64,000 bases of DNA from Streptomyces ambofaciens ATCC 23877. Its GTDB lineage: Bacteria > Actinomycetota > Actinomycetes > Streptomycetales > Streptomycetaceae. A model generated the notes under the pieces. It saw only the letters and a program-made list of their open reading frames with translations, was not told the DNA's origin and made no database searches. This document shows positions 9,175 to 18,528 of this stretch, piece by piece. A program made the translations under genes and the position numbers. The number at the start of each line of letters is the position of its first letter. The stretch's first letter is position 1. Where the stretch lies: contig NZ_CP012382.1 in NCBI RefSeq assembly GCF_001267885.1, positions 6,931,001-6,995,000 of the forward strand, read 5' to 3'.

Positions 9175-9534
9175 ATGCCCGACGCGAAAGACGTACGCCG
9201 TATCGCCCTGTCCCTGCCGGACACGACGGAGAAGACCGCCTGGAACATGCCCACGTTCCGGGTCGCGGGGAAGATGTTCGCCACGCTGCCCGAGGACGAG
9301 ACCTCCCTCGCGGTGCGCTGCCCGAAGGAGGAGCGGGACGAGCTCGTCCTGGCCGAGCCGGAGAAGTTCTGGATCGCCGGCCACGAGGCCCAGTTCGCCT
9401 GGGTGCGGGCCCGCCTCGCCGTCCTGGAGGGCGAGGACGAACTGCGCGACATCCTCGCCGACTCCTGGCGCCAGGCGGCCCCGCCCCGGCTGCTGGACGC
9501 GCATCCCCGGCTGGGGCTGCCGGGCGGGGCCTGA
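9175..9534 (+). CDS. MmcQ/YjbR family DNA-binding-fold protein
   Basis: A 119-residue YjbR/MmcQ protein (CyaY-like double-wing fold). Family landmarks are RRIALSLPDTTEKTAWNMPTF near the start, MFATLPEDETSLAVRC, and the DILADSWRQAAPPRL end. I chose ATG 9175 over upstream GTG codons because TACGGT (9162-9167) is a -10-like box 7 bases before it, a leaderless arrangement. The function of the family is poorly known. It stands alone before the tRNA gene. Confidence 0.85.
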   Translation: MPDAKDVRRIALSLPDTTEKTAWNMPTFRVAGKMFATLPEDETSLAVRCPKEERDELVLAEPEKFWIAGHEAQFAWVRARLAVLEGEDELRDILADSWRQAAPPRLLDAHPRLGLPGGA

Positions 9535-9667
9535 GGACCGACGCAGGACCGCTGGAGAAATCCCGCGAGGCCGACGGGCCCGGAAAAGCGATGCGCGACC
9601 ACCGGCCCGAGTGCGGTATGGTTTTCCTGCGCGTTCGACCGGGGGAAACCCCAGGTCAGACGGGCAA

Positions 9668-9741
<74 letters not shown>

Positions 9742-9758
9742 CTGGTGACAGTCGTAGG

Positions 9759-9796
9759 CCGAGGGCGGCTCCGGAGAGATCCGGAGCCGCCCTCGG
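9759..9796. terminator. Terminator behind tRNA-Pro
   Basis: A perfect 16-bp stem (9759-9774 with 9781-9796) closes the loop AGAGAT and is followed by TCGTTTTC (9797-9804). It ends the tRNA transcript. The remaining gap up to 9984 holds in-frame codons upstream of the mrpA start but nothing else recognisable. Confidence 0.85.
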
Positions 9797-9984
9797 TCGT
9801 TTTCCCGCCATCGACGGTGTGGCCGGGCCGGTCGCCGGTGAGGCGGCCGGGCGGACAGCCGTCGTACCGCCGCTGCGGCGTGCCTGGACGTCCAGCCGGT
9901 ATGCCCGATATATCACTGTCGGGTGTCCTGTCCCTCTCGCCCCGCTCGTTCCCGCGTCGCACCCGCGCCCTCGCACGGACCCGC

Positions 9985-12900
9985 ATGACCGCGCTCGTCC
10001 TGTGCCACTTCGGGCTGGCACTGTTCGCCGCGCCGCTGGTGAGACGCTGGGGAACGCGCGCCTTCCTCGTACTGGCCCTGCCACCCGCGGCGGCGGCCGT
10101 CTGGGCGGCCACCCGGTGGAGCACGACGGCCGCGGGCGGCGCCGACACCACCGAGTGGGCCTGGCTGCCGGCCTACGACGTCGACTGGGCGCTGCGGCTG
10201 GACGCCCTCGCCGAACTCATGGTGCTGCTCGCCGCGGGAGTGGGCACGCTCGTCCTGCTCTACTGCGCCTCCTACTTCGACGACCGGTCGCGGCACCTGG
10301 GCAGGTTCGCCGGGAACCTCCTGGCGTTCGCCGGGGCGATGCTCGGCCTGGTCCTCGCCGACGACCTCGTCCTGCTCTACATCTTCTGGGAACTGACGAC
10401 CGTCTTCTCCTACCTGCTGATCGGCCAGAGCAGCGACCACAAGCGGAATCGCCGCAGCGCCCTGCAGGCGCTGACGGTCACCACGCTCGGCGGACTGACC
10501 ATGCTCGTCGGGTTCCTGATCCTGGGTCACGAGGCAGGCACCTACCGGATCTCGGCGATCCTCGCCGACCCGCCGCCCGCGTCGGCGGCACTCTCCACGG
10601 CGATCGTGCTGATCCTCGTCGGCGCCCTCTCCAAGTCCGCGATCTGGCCGTTCAGCCTCTGGCTGCCCAACGCCATGGCCGCCCCCACCCCGGTCAGCGC
10701 CTACCTGCACGCCGCCGCGATGGTGAAGGCCGGCGTGTACCTCATCGCCCGGCTCGCCCCCGCGTTCGCGGAGGTCACGCCCTGGCGGCCGCTGCTGCTC
10801 GTCCTGGGCTCCGCGACGATGCTGCTGGGCGGCTGGCGGGCGCTGCGCCTCAACGACCTGAAGCTCGTCCTCGCCCACGGCACCGTCAGCCAGCTCGGCT
10901 TCCTCACCGTCCTCACCGGCGCGGGCCGCCACGACACCGGCCTCGCCGCCACCGCCATGATCCTCGGCCACGCCCTGTTCAAGGCCCCCCTGTTCCTGGT
11001 CACCGGGATCATCGACCACGCCACCGGCACCCGCGACCTGCGCAGGCTCTCCGGGCTCGGACGCCGGCTGCCCGCCGTGTGCGCCGTCGCCGCGATCGCC
11101 GGGCTGTCCATGGCCGCCGTGCCGCCGCTGCTCGGCTTCGCCGCCAAGGAAGCCGCCTTCCAGTCCCTCCTCGACGGAGACACCGCCGACCGCTGGGCGC
11201 TCGCCATGACCGTCGTCGGCTCGGCCCTGACCACCGCCTACACCCTGCGCTACCTGTGGGGCGCCTTCGCCCGCAAGCCCGGCCTCCCGGACACGGAGGC
11301 GCACGCCGTCCCGCCGGCCTTCCTCGCGCCGCCCGCCGTCCTCGCCCTCGCCTGCCTCGTCCTCGGCCCCGGCGTGTCCTGGCTCCAGGGCCTCCTCGGC
11401 ACCTACGCCGGGCAGTTCCCCGTGCCCGGACACCCCTACCACCTGGCCCTGTGGCACGGGCTGAACCCGGCCCTCGGCCTGTCCTGCGCGGCGTGGGCCG
11501 GCGGCCTGCTGCTGTTCCTCGCCGCGAACCCCGTCCTGCGGGTCGGACAGGCCCTCGCCTGGCGCTCCGCCGACCGGGTCTTCGGACGGTGCCTGCTCGC
11601 CCTGGAGCGCACCGCCCTGCAGTGCACCGGCTTCGTGCAGCGCGGCTCGCTGTCGGTGTACCTGGTGACGACGATGAGCGTGGTCCTCGCCGGACAGCTC
11701 GCCGTCCTCCTCGCGGACGAGCCCTGGACCTCGGTGCCCGCCCCGCGCTGGTGGGACCATCCGGCCCAGGCCGCCGTCGCGGTGCTGACCTGCGCCGCGG
11801 CCCTGCTGTGCATGGGCGTGCGGCGCCGGATGAAGGCCGTCGTGCTCGCCGGGCTCACCGGCTACGGCACCGCGCTGCTCTTCGTCACGCAGGGCGCTCC
11901 CGACCTCGCGCTGACCCAGTTCTGCGTGGAGACCGTCTCGATGATCGTCTTCGTGCTGGTGCTGCGCCGCATGCCGGTGCACTTCGAGGAGAACTACAGC
12001 CGGTGGCGGCGCCTGCTGCGGATGCCGGTGGCGCTCGCGGGCGGCGCCTGTGTCGCCCTCGTCGTCTGGATCATGGCGGGGCACCGGCGGGCCGACAGCG
12101 CCGGGGCGGCGATGGTGGAGGAGACCGCCCACCACGGCCTGAAGGACGTCGTCGCCACGATCCTCGTCGACCTCCGGGCCTGGGACACGATGGGGGAGTC
12201 CGCGGTGCTCGCCGCCGCCGCGATCGGCGTCACCAGCCTCATCTACCTGCACCGCCGCACCGACGGCGCCGAGCAGCCCGTACTGCCCCTGCCCGGGGAC
12301 CACCCGCACGCCGCCCTGCGCACCGCGTGGCGGGCGACTCCGTACGAGTCGGCGGGCCTGCCCAGCGGTGACGAGGGCGGGCCGGAGCGGACCTGGCTCG
12401 CGGCCAGTTCCACGCTGGCCCCCGAGCGCCGCTCCCTCGTCCTGGAAGTGGTCGCGCGGCTGATCTTCCACCCCATCCTGGTCCTCTCCGTCTACCTGCT
12501 GATGTGCGCGGAGAACCTGCCGGGCGGCGGCTTCGTCGCGGGGCTGACCGCCGGTGTCGCCTTCATCACCCGCTACCTCGCGGGCGGCCGGCACGAGCTC
12601 GCCGACGCCGTGCCCTTCAAGCCGGGCCTGTTCACCGGGCTCGGCCTGTTCGTCTCGACCGGGGTCGCGCTGGGCGGCCTCGCCGAGGGCACCGTGCTGC
12701 ACGGCTGGACCTGGAAGGGGCACCTGCCCGTGTGGGGCGACGCCCACCTGTCCACCGCCGTCCTCTTCGACTGCGGCGTCTACCTCCTGGTCCTCGGCGT
12801 GGTCCTGGACATCGTCCGGGCCCTCGGCGCGCGCATCGACCGGCACATCGAACGGGCCGCCGCGCGCAGCGCCCCGCACGGAGAGGCGGGCCCCGCGTGA
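9985..12900 (+). CDS. mrpA: Mrp Na+/H+ antiporter subunit A (with fused MrpB-like domain)
   Basis: A 971-residue multi-span membrane protein, the largest subunit of the Mrp cation/proton antiporter. The N-terminal two thirds is the NuoL/NDH-5-like proton-conducting domain (YIFWELTTVFSYLLIG, SKSAIWPFSLWLPNAM, VKAGVYL, and HALFKAPLFLVTG are the key transmembrane motifs). From about residue 824 the sequence is an MnhB-like domain (FHPILVLSVYLL, NLPGGGFVAGL), so MrpB is fused and no separate mrpB gene exists. The frame is open to 9745, but ATG 9985 gives MTALVLCHFGLALFAAPLV, a natural membrane start. The stop overlaps mrpC by 4 bases. Confidence 0.93.
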   Translation: MTALVLCHFGLALFAAPLVRRWGTRAFLVLALPPAAAAVWAATRWSTTAAGGADTTEWAWLPAYDVDWALRLDALAELMVLLAAGVGTLVLLYCASYFDDRSRHLGRFAGNLLAFAGAMLGLVLADDLVLLYIFWELTTVFSYLLIGQSSDHKRNRRSALQALTVTTLGGLTMLVGFLILGHEAGTYRISAILADPPPASAALSTAIVLILVGALSKSAIWPFSLWLPNAMAAPTPVSAYLHAAAMVKAGVYLIARLAPAFAEVTPWRPLLLVLGSATMLLGGWRALRLNDLKLVLAHGTVSQLGFLTVLTGAGRHDTGLAATAMILGHALFKAPLFLVTGIIDHATGTRDLRRLSGLGRRLPAVCAVAAIAGLSMAAVPPLLGFAAKEAAFQSLLDGDTADRWALAMTVVGSALTTAYTLRYLWGAFARKPGLPDTEAHAVPPAFLAPPAVLALACLVLGPGVSWLQGLLGTYAGQFPVPGHPYHLALWHGLNPALGLSCAAWAGGLLLFLAANPVLRVGQALAWRSADRVFGRCLLALERTALQCTGFVQRGSLSVYLVTTMSVVLAGQLAVLLADEPWTSVPAPRWWDHPAQAAVAVLTCAAALLCMGVRRRMKAVVLAGLTGYGTALLFVTQGAPDLALTQFCVETVSMIVFVLVLRRMPVHFEENYSRWRRLLRMPVALAGGACVALVVWIMAGHRRADSAGAAMVEETAHHGLKDVVATILVDLRAWDTMGESAVLAAAAIGVTSLIYLHRRTDGAEQPVLPLPGDHPHAALRTAWRATPYESAGLPSGDEGGPERTWLAASSTLAPERRSLVLEVVARLIFHPILVLSVYLLMCAENLPGGGFVAGLTAGVAFITRYLAGGRHELADAVPFKPGLFTGLGLFVSTGVALGGLAEGTVLHGWTWKGHLPVWGDAHLSTAVLFDCGVYLLVLGVVLDIVRALGARIDRHIERAAARSAPHGEAGPA

Positions 12901-13757
12901 CCGTCAGCCTCTCCCTCCTGGTGTCCGCCGCCGTCCTCGCCGCCGTCGGCGCCACCCTGCTGCTGACCCGGTCCCTGACCCGGATCCTGCTCGGCGCGGT
13001 CGTCCTCGGCAACGGCGTCAACCTGCTGGTGCTCGCCTCGACCGGCAGCGCCGGCGAGGCGCCGCTGCTCTATCCGAACGTCATCCGCAACCGGGTCACC
13101 GACCCGCTGCCCCAGGCCATCGCCCTGACCGCGATCGTCATCACCCTCGCCACCACGGCGTTCCTGCTCGCCATGGCCTACCGCAGCCACCAGGTCACCG
13201 GCTCCGACGAGATCAGCGACGACACCGAGGACCGGCTGGTCGCCCTGCGCGCCGAGTTCCTCCACCGGCGCAGCGAACTGCGCGACCGCTACCGCGAGGC
13301 CCGCGCCGAGCCGGGCACCGACCCCGAGCTGGACGCCCGCTACCGCGCCGCGCGCAAACGGCTGCGCAGGCGGGTCCGCGAGGAGCGCGCCTACCAGGCC
13401 CGCGCCACCGACGTCTCCGGAAACCTGTGGAACGACATCCTCGGCGCCGACCCGGAGGACTACCGCGAGGGCCGGGAGCGGGGCTCCACCGACGCGGCGG
13501 GCAGGCCGGGGCCGGCACCGGCCCGCGACGCCGGGCCCTCCAACGACCCCGAGGAGACCGGCCGCGAACCCGACTCGCACCCCGGCGAGGACTCCTGCCA
13601 CCCGGTGCCCGACCAGCCCGACGACCTCGGGGGCGCCGGTACGGAAGGCACCGAAAGCCCCGAAGGAGCAGAAGGCGCGGAAGGGCCCGAAGGCCCCGAG
13701 GACACCGAAGGCCCCGAAGGAACAGACGGCACGGAAGGAACGGAAGAACCCAGGTGA
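12897..13757 (+). CDS. mrpC: Mrp antiporter subunit C with long charged tail
   Basis: The first 100 or so residues form the three-helix MnhC/NuoK-like subunit (GNGVNLLVLASTGS; DPLPQAIALTAIVITLATTAF). The family is normally about 110-180 residues; this one is 286 because of a hydrophilic Arg/Glu-rich region and a C-terminal low-complexity Glu-Gly tail encoded by 12 tandem 9-bp units. The tail should be cytoplasmic. GTG 12897 overlaps the mrpA stop and the gene's own stop overlaps the mrpD start, so the operon is translationally coupled. Confidence 0.92.
   Translation: MTVSLSLLVSAAVLAAVGATLLLTRSLTRILLGAVVLGNGVNLLVLASTGSAGEAPLLYPNVIRNRVTDPLPQAIALTAIVITLATTAFLLAMAYRSHQVTGSDEISDDTEDRLVALRAEFLHRRSELRDRYREARAEPGTDPELDARYRAARKRLRRRVREERAYQARATDVSGNLWNDILGADPEDYREGRERGSTDAAGRPGPAPARDAGPSNDPEETGREPDSHPGEDSCHPVPDQPDDLGGAGTEGTESPEGAEGAEGPEGPEDTEGPEGTDGTEGTEEPR
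13644..13751 (+). repeat. 12 tandem 9-bp coding repeats at the end of mrpC
   Basis: Twelve in-frame 9-bp units of the form GAAGGNNNN, each encoding Glu/Asp-Gly/Ser/Asp-X, make up residues 250-285 of MrpC. Unit copies differ mainly in the third codon. Such a tract can expand or contract without breaking the frame, so strain-to-strain length differences are expected. Confidence 0.85.
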
Positions 13758-15487
13758 ACGCGCTCGTCCCGCTCCCCGTCCTGCTGCCCCTGTGCGTCAC
13801 GGGCCTGAAGCTGGCCATCGGTCCGCGGCTCCAGCGGTTCCAGCGCTTCATCAGCCTCGCCGTGCTGGGCGCGGTCCTGGTGCTCTCCGTGCTCCTCATG
13901 GTGGCCGCCGACCGCCACGGCCCGCTCAGCGTGCACCTCGGCGACTTCGCGCCGCCGATCGGCATCACCCTGGTCGCCGACCGGCTCGCGGGCCTGATGC
14001 TCACCGTCTCCAGCGCCGTCACCCTGCTCGTCAACGTGTACTCGCTGGGCCAGGGCATGGCCGACCGGGACGACCGGACGCCGGTCGGCGTCTTCCACCC
14101 CGCCTACCTGATCCTCGTGGCGGGCGTCTCCTGCACCTTCCTGGCCGGAGACCTCGTCAACCTCTACGTGGGCTTCGAGATCATGCTCGTGGCGAGCTTC
14201 GTCCTGCTCACCATCGGTGGCACCGCGACCCGGATCCGGGCCGGGTCGACGTACGTGATCATCTCGCTGTTCTCCTCGGTGCTCTTCCTCGTCGCCATCG
14301 CCATGACCTACGCCGTGGCGGGGACCGTGAACTTCGCCCAGCTCGCGGTGCGGCTGCAGGAAGTGCCGGTCGGGGTGCGCACCCTGCTGGAGGCGATGCT
14401 GCTCACGGTCTTCGCGATCAAGGCCGCGGTCTTCCCGCTCGCCGCCTGGCTGCCCGACTCCTACCCGACCGCGCCCGCGCCGGTCACCGCCGTCTTCGCG
14501 GGCCTCCTCACCAAGGTCGGCGTGTACTCGATGCTGCGCACCCAGACCCTGCTCTTCCCGGGCCGCCGCCTCGGCGACCTGCTGATGCTCGCCGCGCTCG
14601 CCTCCATGGTGATCGGCATCCTGGGAGCGGTGGCCCAGACCGACCTGAAGCGAGTGCTCTCCTTCACGCTCATCAGCCACATCGGCTACATGGTCTTCGG
14701 GATCGCGCTGGCCGGGCGCGGTTCGATCAGCGGGGCGATCGTGTACGTGGCCCACCACATCACCGTGCAGACCACCCTCTTCCTCGTCGCCGGGCTCATC
14801 GAGCGGCGCGACGGCACCACGGAACTCACCCGTCTCGGCGGCCTGGCGAGGGCGGCACCGCTGCTCGCCGTGCTGTTCTTCGTGCCCGCCATGAACCTCG
14901 CGGGCATCCCACCGCTCTCCGGCTTCATCGGCAAGCTCGGCCTGATGCGGGCGGGCGTCGACAACGGCGGCGGCTGGGCCTGGGCGCTGGTCGCCGGGTC
15001 CGCCGCCACCAGCCTGCTCACCCTCTACGTCATGGCGAAGGTCTGGAACCTCGCGTTCTGGCGCGACGCGCCGCCCGGCGCCGAGCACGAGGGCGTGGTG
15101 CTGGAGTCCGCGGAGGACGAACCGGACGACGACAGCGACGACAGCGACGACCGAGACGACGGCGACGACCGAGTCGACGGCGACGACAGAGTCGACAGCG
15201 CCGGCGACGACGGAGACAGGACCGGCGGGCACGGCGCGATGCCCGGCCCCGGCCCCGGCACCGGACTGCCGGTGCCGGCGGGCGCCGTGGTCCCCGCCGG
15301 TTTCCTCGGGCAGTCCATCACCACCACCAAGCGGCTGCCCTGGCCGATGCTGGCGGCGACCGGTGCCGCCGTCTCCCTCGGCCTGCTCTACACCGTGCTC
15401 GGCGGCCCCCTCACCACGTTCACCGAGGCCGCCGCCGCCGAACTCCTCGCCCGTACCCCCTACATCGAGGCGGTGCTCGGCCGGTGA
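13754..15487 (+). CDS. mrpD: Mrp antiporter subunit D
   Basis: A 577-residue NuoM/NuoN-like antiporter subunit with about 14 membrane helices. Landmarks are VNLYVGFEIMLVASF, KAAVFPLAAWLPDSYPTAP, TKVGVYSMLRTQ and LKRVLSFTLISHIGYMVFG. An unusual Asp-rich hydrophilic insert (about residues 451-495, with DDDSDDSDDRDDGDD) interrupts the region before the last helix. The start is GTG 13754, overlapping mrpC; mrpE starts inside its stop. With MrpA it forms the two proton-pumping modules. Confidence 0.93.
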   Translation: MNALVPLPVLLPLCVTGLKLAIGPRLQRFQRFISLAVLGAVLVLSVLLMVAADRHGPLSVHLGDFAPPIGITLVADRLAGLMLTVSSAVTLLVNVYSLGQGMADRDDRTPVGVFHPAYLILVAGVSCTFLAGDLVNLYVGFEIMLVASFVLLTIGGTATRIRAGSTYVIISLFSSVLFLVAIAMTYAVAGTVNFAQLAVRLQEVPVGVRTLLEAMLLTVFAIKAAVFPLAAWLPDSYPTAPAPVTAVFAGLLTKVGVYSMLRTQTLLFPGRRLGDLLMLAALASMVIGILGAVAQTDLKRVLSFTLISHIGYMVFGIALAGRGSISGAIVYVAHHITVQTTLFLVAGLIERRDGTTELTRLGGLARAAPLLAVLFFVPAMNLAGIPPLSGFIGKLGLMRAGVDNGGGWAWALVAGSAATSLLTLYVMAKVWNLAFWRDAPPGAEHEGVVLESAEDEPDDDSDDSDDRDDGDDRVDGDDRVDSAGDDGDRTGGHGAMPGPGPGTGLPVPAGAVVPAGFLGQSITTTKRLPWPMLAATGAAVSLGLLYTVLGGPLTTFTEAAAAELLARTPYIEAVLGR

Positions 15488-16074
15488 GCAACCTCTTCCG
15501 CGACCGCTCCCCGTACAGCTGGTCCTTCCGTCTGGGCCGCGGCCGGCGCATCCTCGACCTGCCCCTGGTCGCCTGGCTCGCCGTCATCTGGGCCCTGCTG
15601 TGGGGCACCCCGTCCTGGGCCAACCTCGTCAACGGCGTCGTCGTCGCGGTGTGCCTGTGCCTCGCCTTCCCGCTGCCCGCCGTGGACATCGGTCTGCGGC
15701 TGCGCCCGCTGGGCATCCTGCGGCTGGCGGGCTACCTGCTGTACGACATGTTCTCCTCCAGCGTCGAGGTCACCCGGCAGATCTTCGCCAGGGGCCCGTA
15801 CCACGCCGCCGTCGTGGCCGTCCCGCTGCGGGTGCGCAGCGACCTCATGCTCACGGCCACCGCCGTCGCCGTCTCCAACGTCCCCGGCGGCTCCGTCATC
15901 GAGGTGCGCCGGTCGACCGCCACCGTCTTCCTGCACGTCCTCGACGCCGACGACCCCGGCGAGATCGAGAGCGCCCAGCGGTCGGTGTGGCGCATGGAGG
16001 AGCTCGTCGCCCGCGCCTTCGGCACCGCCGAGGACATCGCCCACGCCGCCCAGCCCGTACCGGAAGGGGACTGA
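15484..16074 (+). CDS. mrpE: Mrp antiporter subunit E
   Basis: A 196-residue MnhE-family membrane subunit. LDLPLVAWLAVIWALLWGTPSWAN gives the first helices and FARGPYHAAVVAVPLRVRSD plus ANVPGGSVIEV-like text in the soluble C-terminal part is typical of MrpE. It is needed for assembly and activity of the Mrp complex in characterised systems. GTG 15484 overlaps the mrpD stop as GTGA; mrpF begins 5 bases after its stop. Confidence 0.92.
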   Translation: MSNLFRDRSPYSWSFRLGRGRRILDLPLVAWLAVIWALLWGTPSWANLVNGVVVAVCLCLAFPLPAVDIGLRLRPLGILRLAGYLLYDMFSSSVEVTRQIFARGPYHAAVVAVPLRVRSDLMLTATAVAVSNVPGGSVIEVRRSTATVFLHVLDADDPGEIESAQRSVWRMEELVARAFGTAEDIAHAAQPVPEGD

Positions 16075-16079
16075 GCACC

Positions 16080-16397
16080 ATGACCACCCTGAACGCCGTG
16101 GAGGACGCCATGCTGGCCGCCTCCGCCGTGATGGTCCTCCTCGCCGGCGCCCTGCTGCTGTACCGCATCTGGTACGGGCCGTCGATGCTGGACCGCGCCG
16201 TCGCCCTGGACGTGGCGGCGGCCCTCATCATCGCCGGCGTCAGCGTCAAGGCCGCCCAGGACGGGGACTCCTTCTACTTCCCGGTGATGCTGGTGCTCGC
16301 CTTCCTGGGCTTCACGGGTTCCGTGGGCATCGCCCGGTTCATCGCCGTACGCGACCGGCCCTCGGTGCGCGCGGACGGCCGGGAGGACCACCGGTGA
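16080..16397 (+). CDS. mrpF: Mrp antiporter subunit F
   Basis: A 105-residue three-helix MnhF subunit (GALLLYRIWYGPSMLDRAVALD is the conserved helix-loop region; FYFPVMLVLAFLGFTGSV the last helix). Start ATG 16080 is preceded by GGGGA within the end of mrpE. Its stop overlaps the mrpG start. Confidence 0.92.
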   Translation: MTTLNAVEDAMLAASAVMVLLAGALLLYRIWYGPSMLDRAVALDVAAALIIAGVSVKAAQDGDSFYFPVMLVLAFLGFTGSVGIARFIAVRDRPSVRADGREDHR

Positions 16398-16759
16398 GCG
16401 GCTGGGCCGAGGCCGCCGACCTGGTCGGGGCGACGCTGCTGCTCCTCGGCTGTCTCCAGTGCCTGCTCGGTGTGATCGGGATGCTGCGCTTCCCCGACGT
16501 GCTCTCCCGCAGCCACGCCGCCACCAAACCGCAGACCCTCGGGATCCTCCTCGTCCTGGTCGGGGTGGCGCTGCGGCTGCGTCACGGAATCGACCTGGGC
16601 ACCCTCGCGCTCATCGTGTTCTTCCAGTTCCTCACCAGCCCGGTCGCCTCCCACCTGGTGGCACGCTCCGCCTACCGCACCGGACAGACGGGGTCCCGGG
16701 GCCTGCTGCGGGACGACCTGGACCCGCAGCTGAGCCCCGGGGAGCGGCCCGAGGAGTAG
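16394..16759 (+). CDS. mrpG: Mrp antiporter subunit G
   Basis: A 121-residue MnhG/PhaG subunit with three helices; LRFPDVLSRSHAATKPQTLG is the family signature. GTG 16394 overlaps the mrpF stop as GTGA. It is the last gene of the Mrp operon; a convergent Nudix-like gene ends 13 bases downstream, with no clear terminator between them. Confidence 0.92.
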   Translation: MSGWAEAADLVGATLLLLGCLQCLLGVIGMLRFPDVLSRSHAATKPQTLGILLVLVGVALRLRHGIDLGTLALIVFFQFLTSPVASHLVARSAYRTGQTGSRGLLRDDLDPQLSPGERPEE

Positions 16760-16772
16760 CCCCGGGCGGTGC

Positions 16773-17309
16773 TCAGAGCACGCAGCCCACGTGCGCCAGC
16801 GCCTGCTTGAGCAGCACCCCGTGCCCGCCCGGCATCTCGCTCTGCACCGCCGGGGACAGGGCCTCCTGAGGGCTGAACCACACCAGGTCCAGCGCGTCCT
16901 GGCGGGGCCGGCAGTCGCCGGTCACCGGCACGACGTAGGCGAGCGAGACCGCGTGCTGCCGGGGGTCGTGGTACGGCGTGACACCGTGCGTGGGGAAGTA
17001 CTCGGCCACCGTGAAGGGCTGGAGCGAGGACGGCACCCGGGGCAGCGCCACCGGCCCGAGGTCCTTCTCCAGGTGGCGCAGCAGGGCGTCCCGGACCCGT
17101 TCGTGGTGCAGCACCCGGCCGGAGACCAGCGTCCGGCTGACCGTCCCGTCCGGCCCGATGCGCAGGAGCAGGCCGACGCTCGTGACTTCGCCGCTGTCGT
17201 CGACGCGCACGGGCACGGCCTCGACGTACAGGATGGGCATGCGTGCGCGTGCCATCTCGAGTTCGTCGGTCGTCAGCCAGCCCGGCGTGGTTTCGGTCAT
17301 GTCAGACAT
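16773..17309 (-). CDS. Nudix-fold protein (DUF4916 type)
   Basis: A 178-residue protein with the N-terminal text WLTTDELEMARARMPILYVEAVPVR and the GPDGTVSRTLVSGRV region typical of actinobacterial DUF4916 proteins, which adopt a Nudix fold. The full Nudix box (GX5EX7REUXEEXGU) is not present, so hydrolase activity is doubtful. The start is 17309 or ATG 17300. It is convergent with the mrp operon. Confidence 0.75.
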   Translation of the reverse strand: MSDMTETTPGWLTTDELEMARARMPILYVEAVPVRVDDSGEVTSVGLLLRIGPDGTVSRTLVSGRVLHHERVRDALLRHLEKDLGPVALPRVPSSLQPFTVAEYFPTHGVTPYHDPRQHAVSLAYVVPVTGDCRPRQDALDLVWFSPQEALSPAVQSEMPGGHGVLLKQALAHVGCVL

Positions 17310-17380
17310 CGCTTGATCATACTTTCAGCCGTTCCTGCTTCCCGGGCGGCGCTCCGGGACTGTGACGGGTCCCACGCCGC

Positions 17381-18527
17381 TCAGCCGTCGTCGGCCGGGC
17401 CGCCGGGGAGCCGGTAGACCCGGCGGGCGTTGTCGCGTCCCGCCCAGCGCGCGAGGCGCAGCGCGTCCGGCAGGGACATCTCGTCGGCGGCCAGCCGTTC
17501 CCGGAGCAGCCCGGCCAGGCCCTGGCGGAAGGCCAGTGCCCCCAGGTGGTGGAACTCGGCCAGGCCGTAGGCGTCGGAGCTGTACAGGAGTTTGCGGAAG
17601 GGGGTGATCTCCAGCGCCTCCGCCAGGATTCGCGCCCGCACGGGCGGGGCCGACGTGGTGCAGGGTGAGCCCCACGTCGAAATAGACCCGTTCGAAGACC
17701 GCCGACAGGTAGGCCGCCTGGCGCTGGTAGGGCCAGCAGTGCAGCAGCAGGACGGGGATCGTGCCGGCGGTCAGGTGCAGCCAGTCGGTCAGGCGAGCGG
17801 GGTCCACGCGGTGCAGGCGGATGTCGCTGTCGCCGAAGCCGGTGTGCAGTTGCAGGGGCCTCCCCAGGTCCACCGCGGTCCACAGCAGGTGCCGCACCAG
17901 CACCGGGTCCTCGAGTCGGCCGCCGCGGGCGAGCCACCGCCGGGCGGCCTCGGTGACCCGGCCGGGCGAGGGGCGGGCCGGGTCCAGGTCGAAACCGGTG
18001 CGGTAGGCCGCCACCGACTTGACGCCCACCACGCCCGGTCGCCCCACCGCCTCCCACGCGGCCGTGCGGAACGCCTCCGCGTACGCGTCCGGCTCGACAC
18101 CCCCGGCCGCCACCGCCTCCGCGACACCCTCCAGCCGGACCACCTCGTACGCCACCGCGCCGGCCGCCCCGGCCAGTTCCCCGGGCGAGGTCGCCCGGTG
18201 CGGCGCGTGTCCGGTGTCCACGCAGAACACGCCCGTGCCCGCGGCGCGCAGGAACCGCCGGTTCACCTCGGCCGCGCCCAGCTCCGCCCGGCGGGCCAGG
18301 TACGCGTCGACGGGAGCGTGGCGCGGCAGGTCCAGCAGGGGAGCGCAGTGGCGGCGGACGGCGAGGCCCACGGGGGTGTCGAACGGGGAGACGCCGGGCC
18401 ACGCCTCGCCCTCGGTGAGGAGGGACTCGAAGCCCGCCCGGTCCAGCTCGTCGGTGACGGCGCCGTGGCAGTGGTGGTCCACCAGGTCCAGTGCGGCGAG
18501 CGTCTCCTGGACGGCTCCGGCGGTCAT
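17381..18527 (-). pseudogene. Amidohydrolase 2 family protein, frameshifted
   Basis: A metal-dependent amidohydrolase similar to the N-terminal half of FluG. The first frame, from ATG 18527, reads LDLVDHHCHGAVTDE (metal-binding HxH), IPVLLLHCWPYQRQAAYL and FDVGLTLHHVG, then loses homology near 17650. Homology resumes one base out of phase as RARILAEALEITPFRKLLYSSDAYGLAE and continues to a stop at 17381. The second frame holds the expected SSDA metal ligand segment. One extra base (or two missing) around 17636-17655 explains this. It is either a real pseudogene or a sequencing error in a GC-rich run. The gene ends one base before the glutamine-synthetase-like gene begins its own stop, suggesting an operon. 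Confidence 0.8.
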
Positions 18528-18528
18528 G

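Noticed and set aside
9745..9984. Longer mrpA start in the open frame upstream
   Set aside because: That segment includes the tRNA terminator and codes for basic, non-membrane text; ATG 9985 gives the expected first helix.
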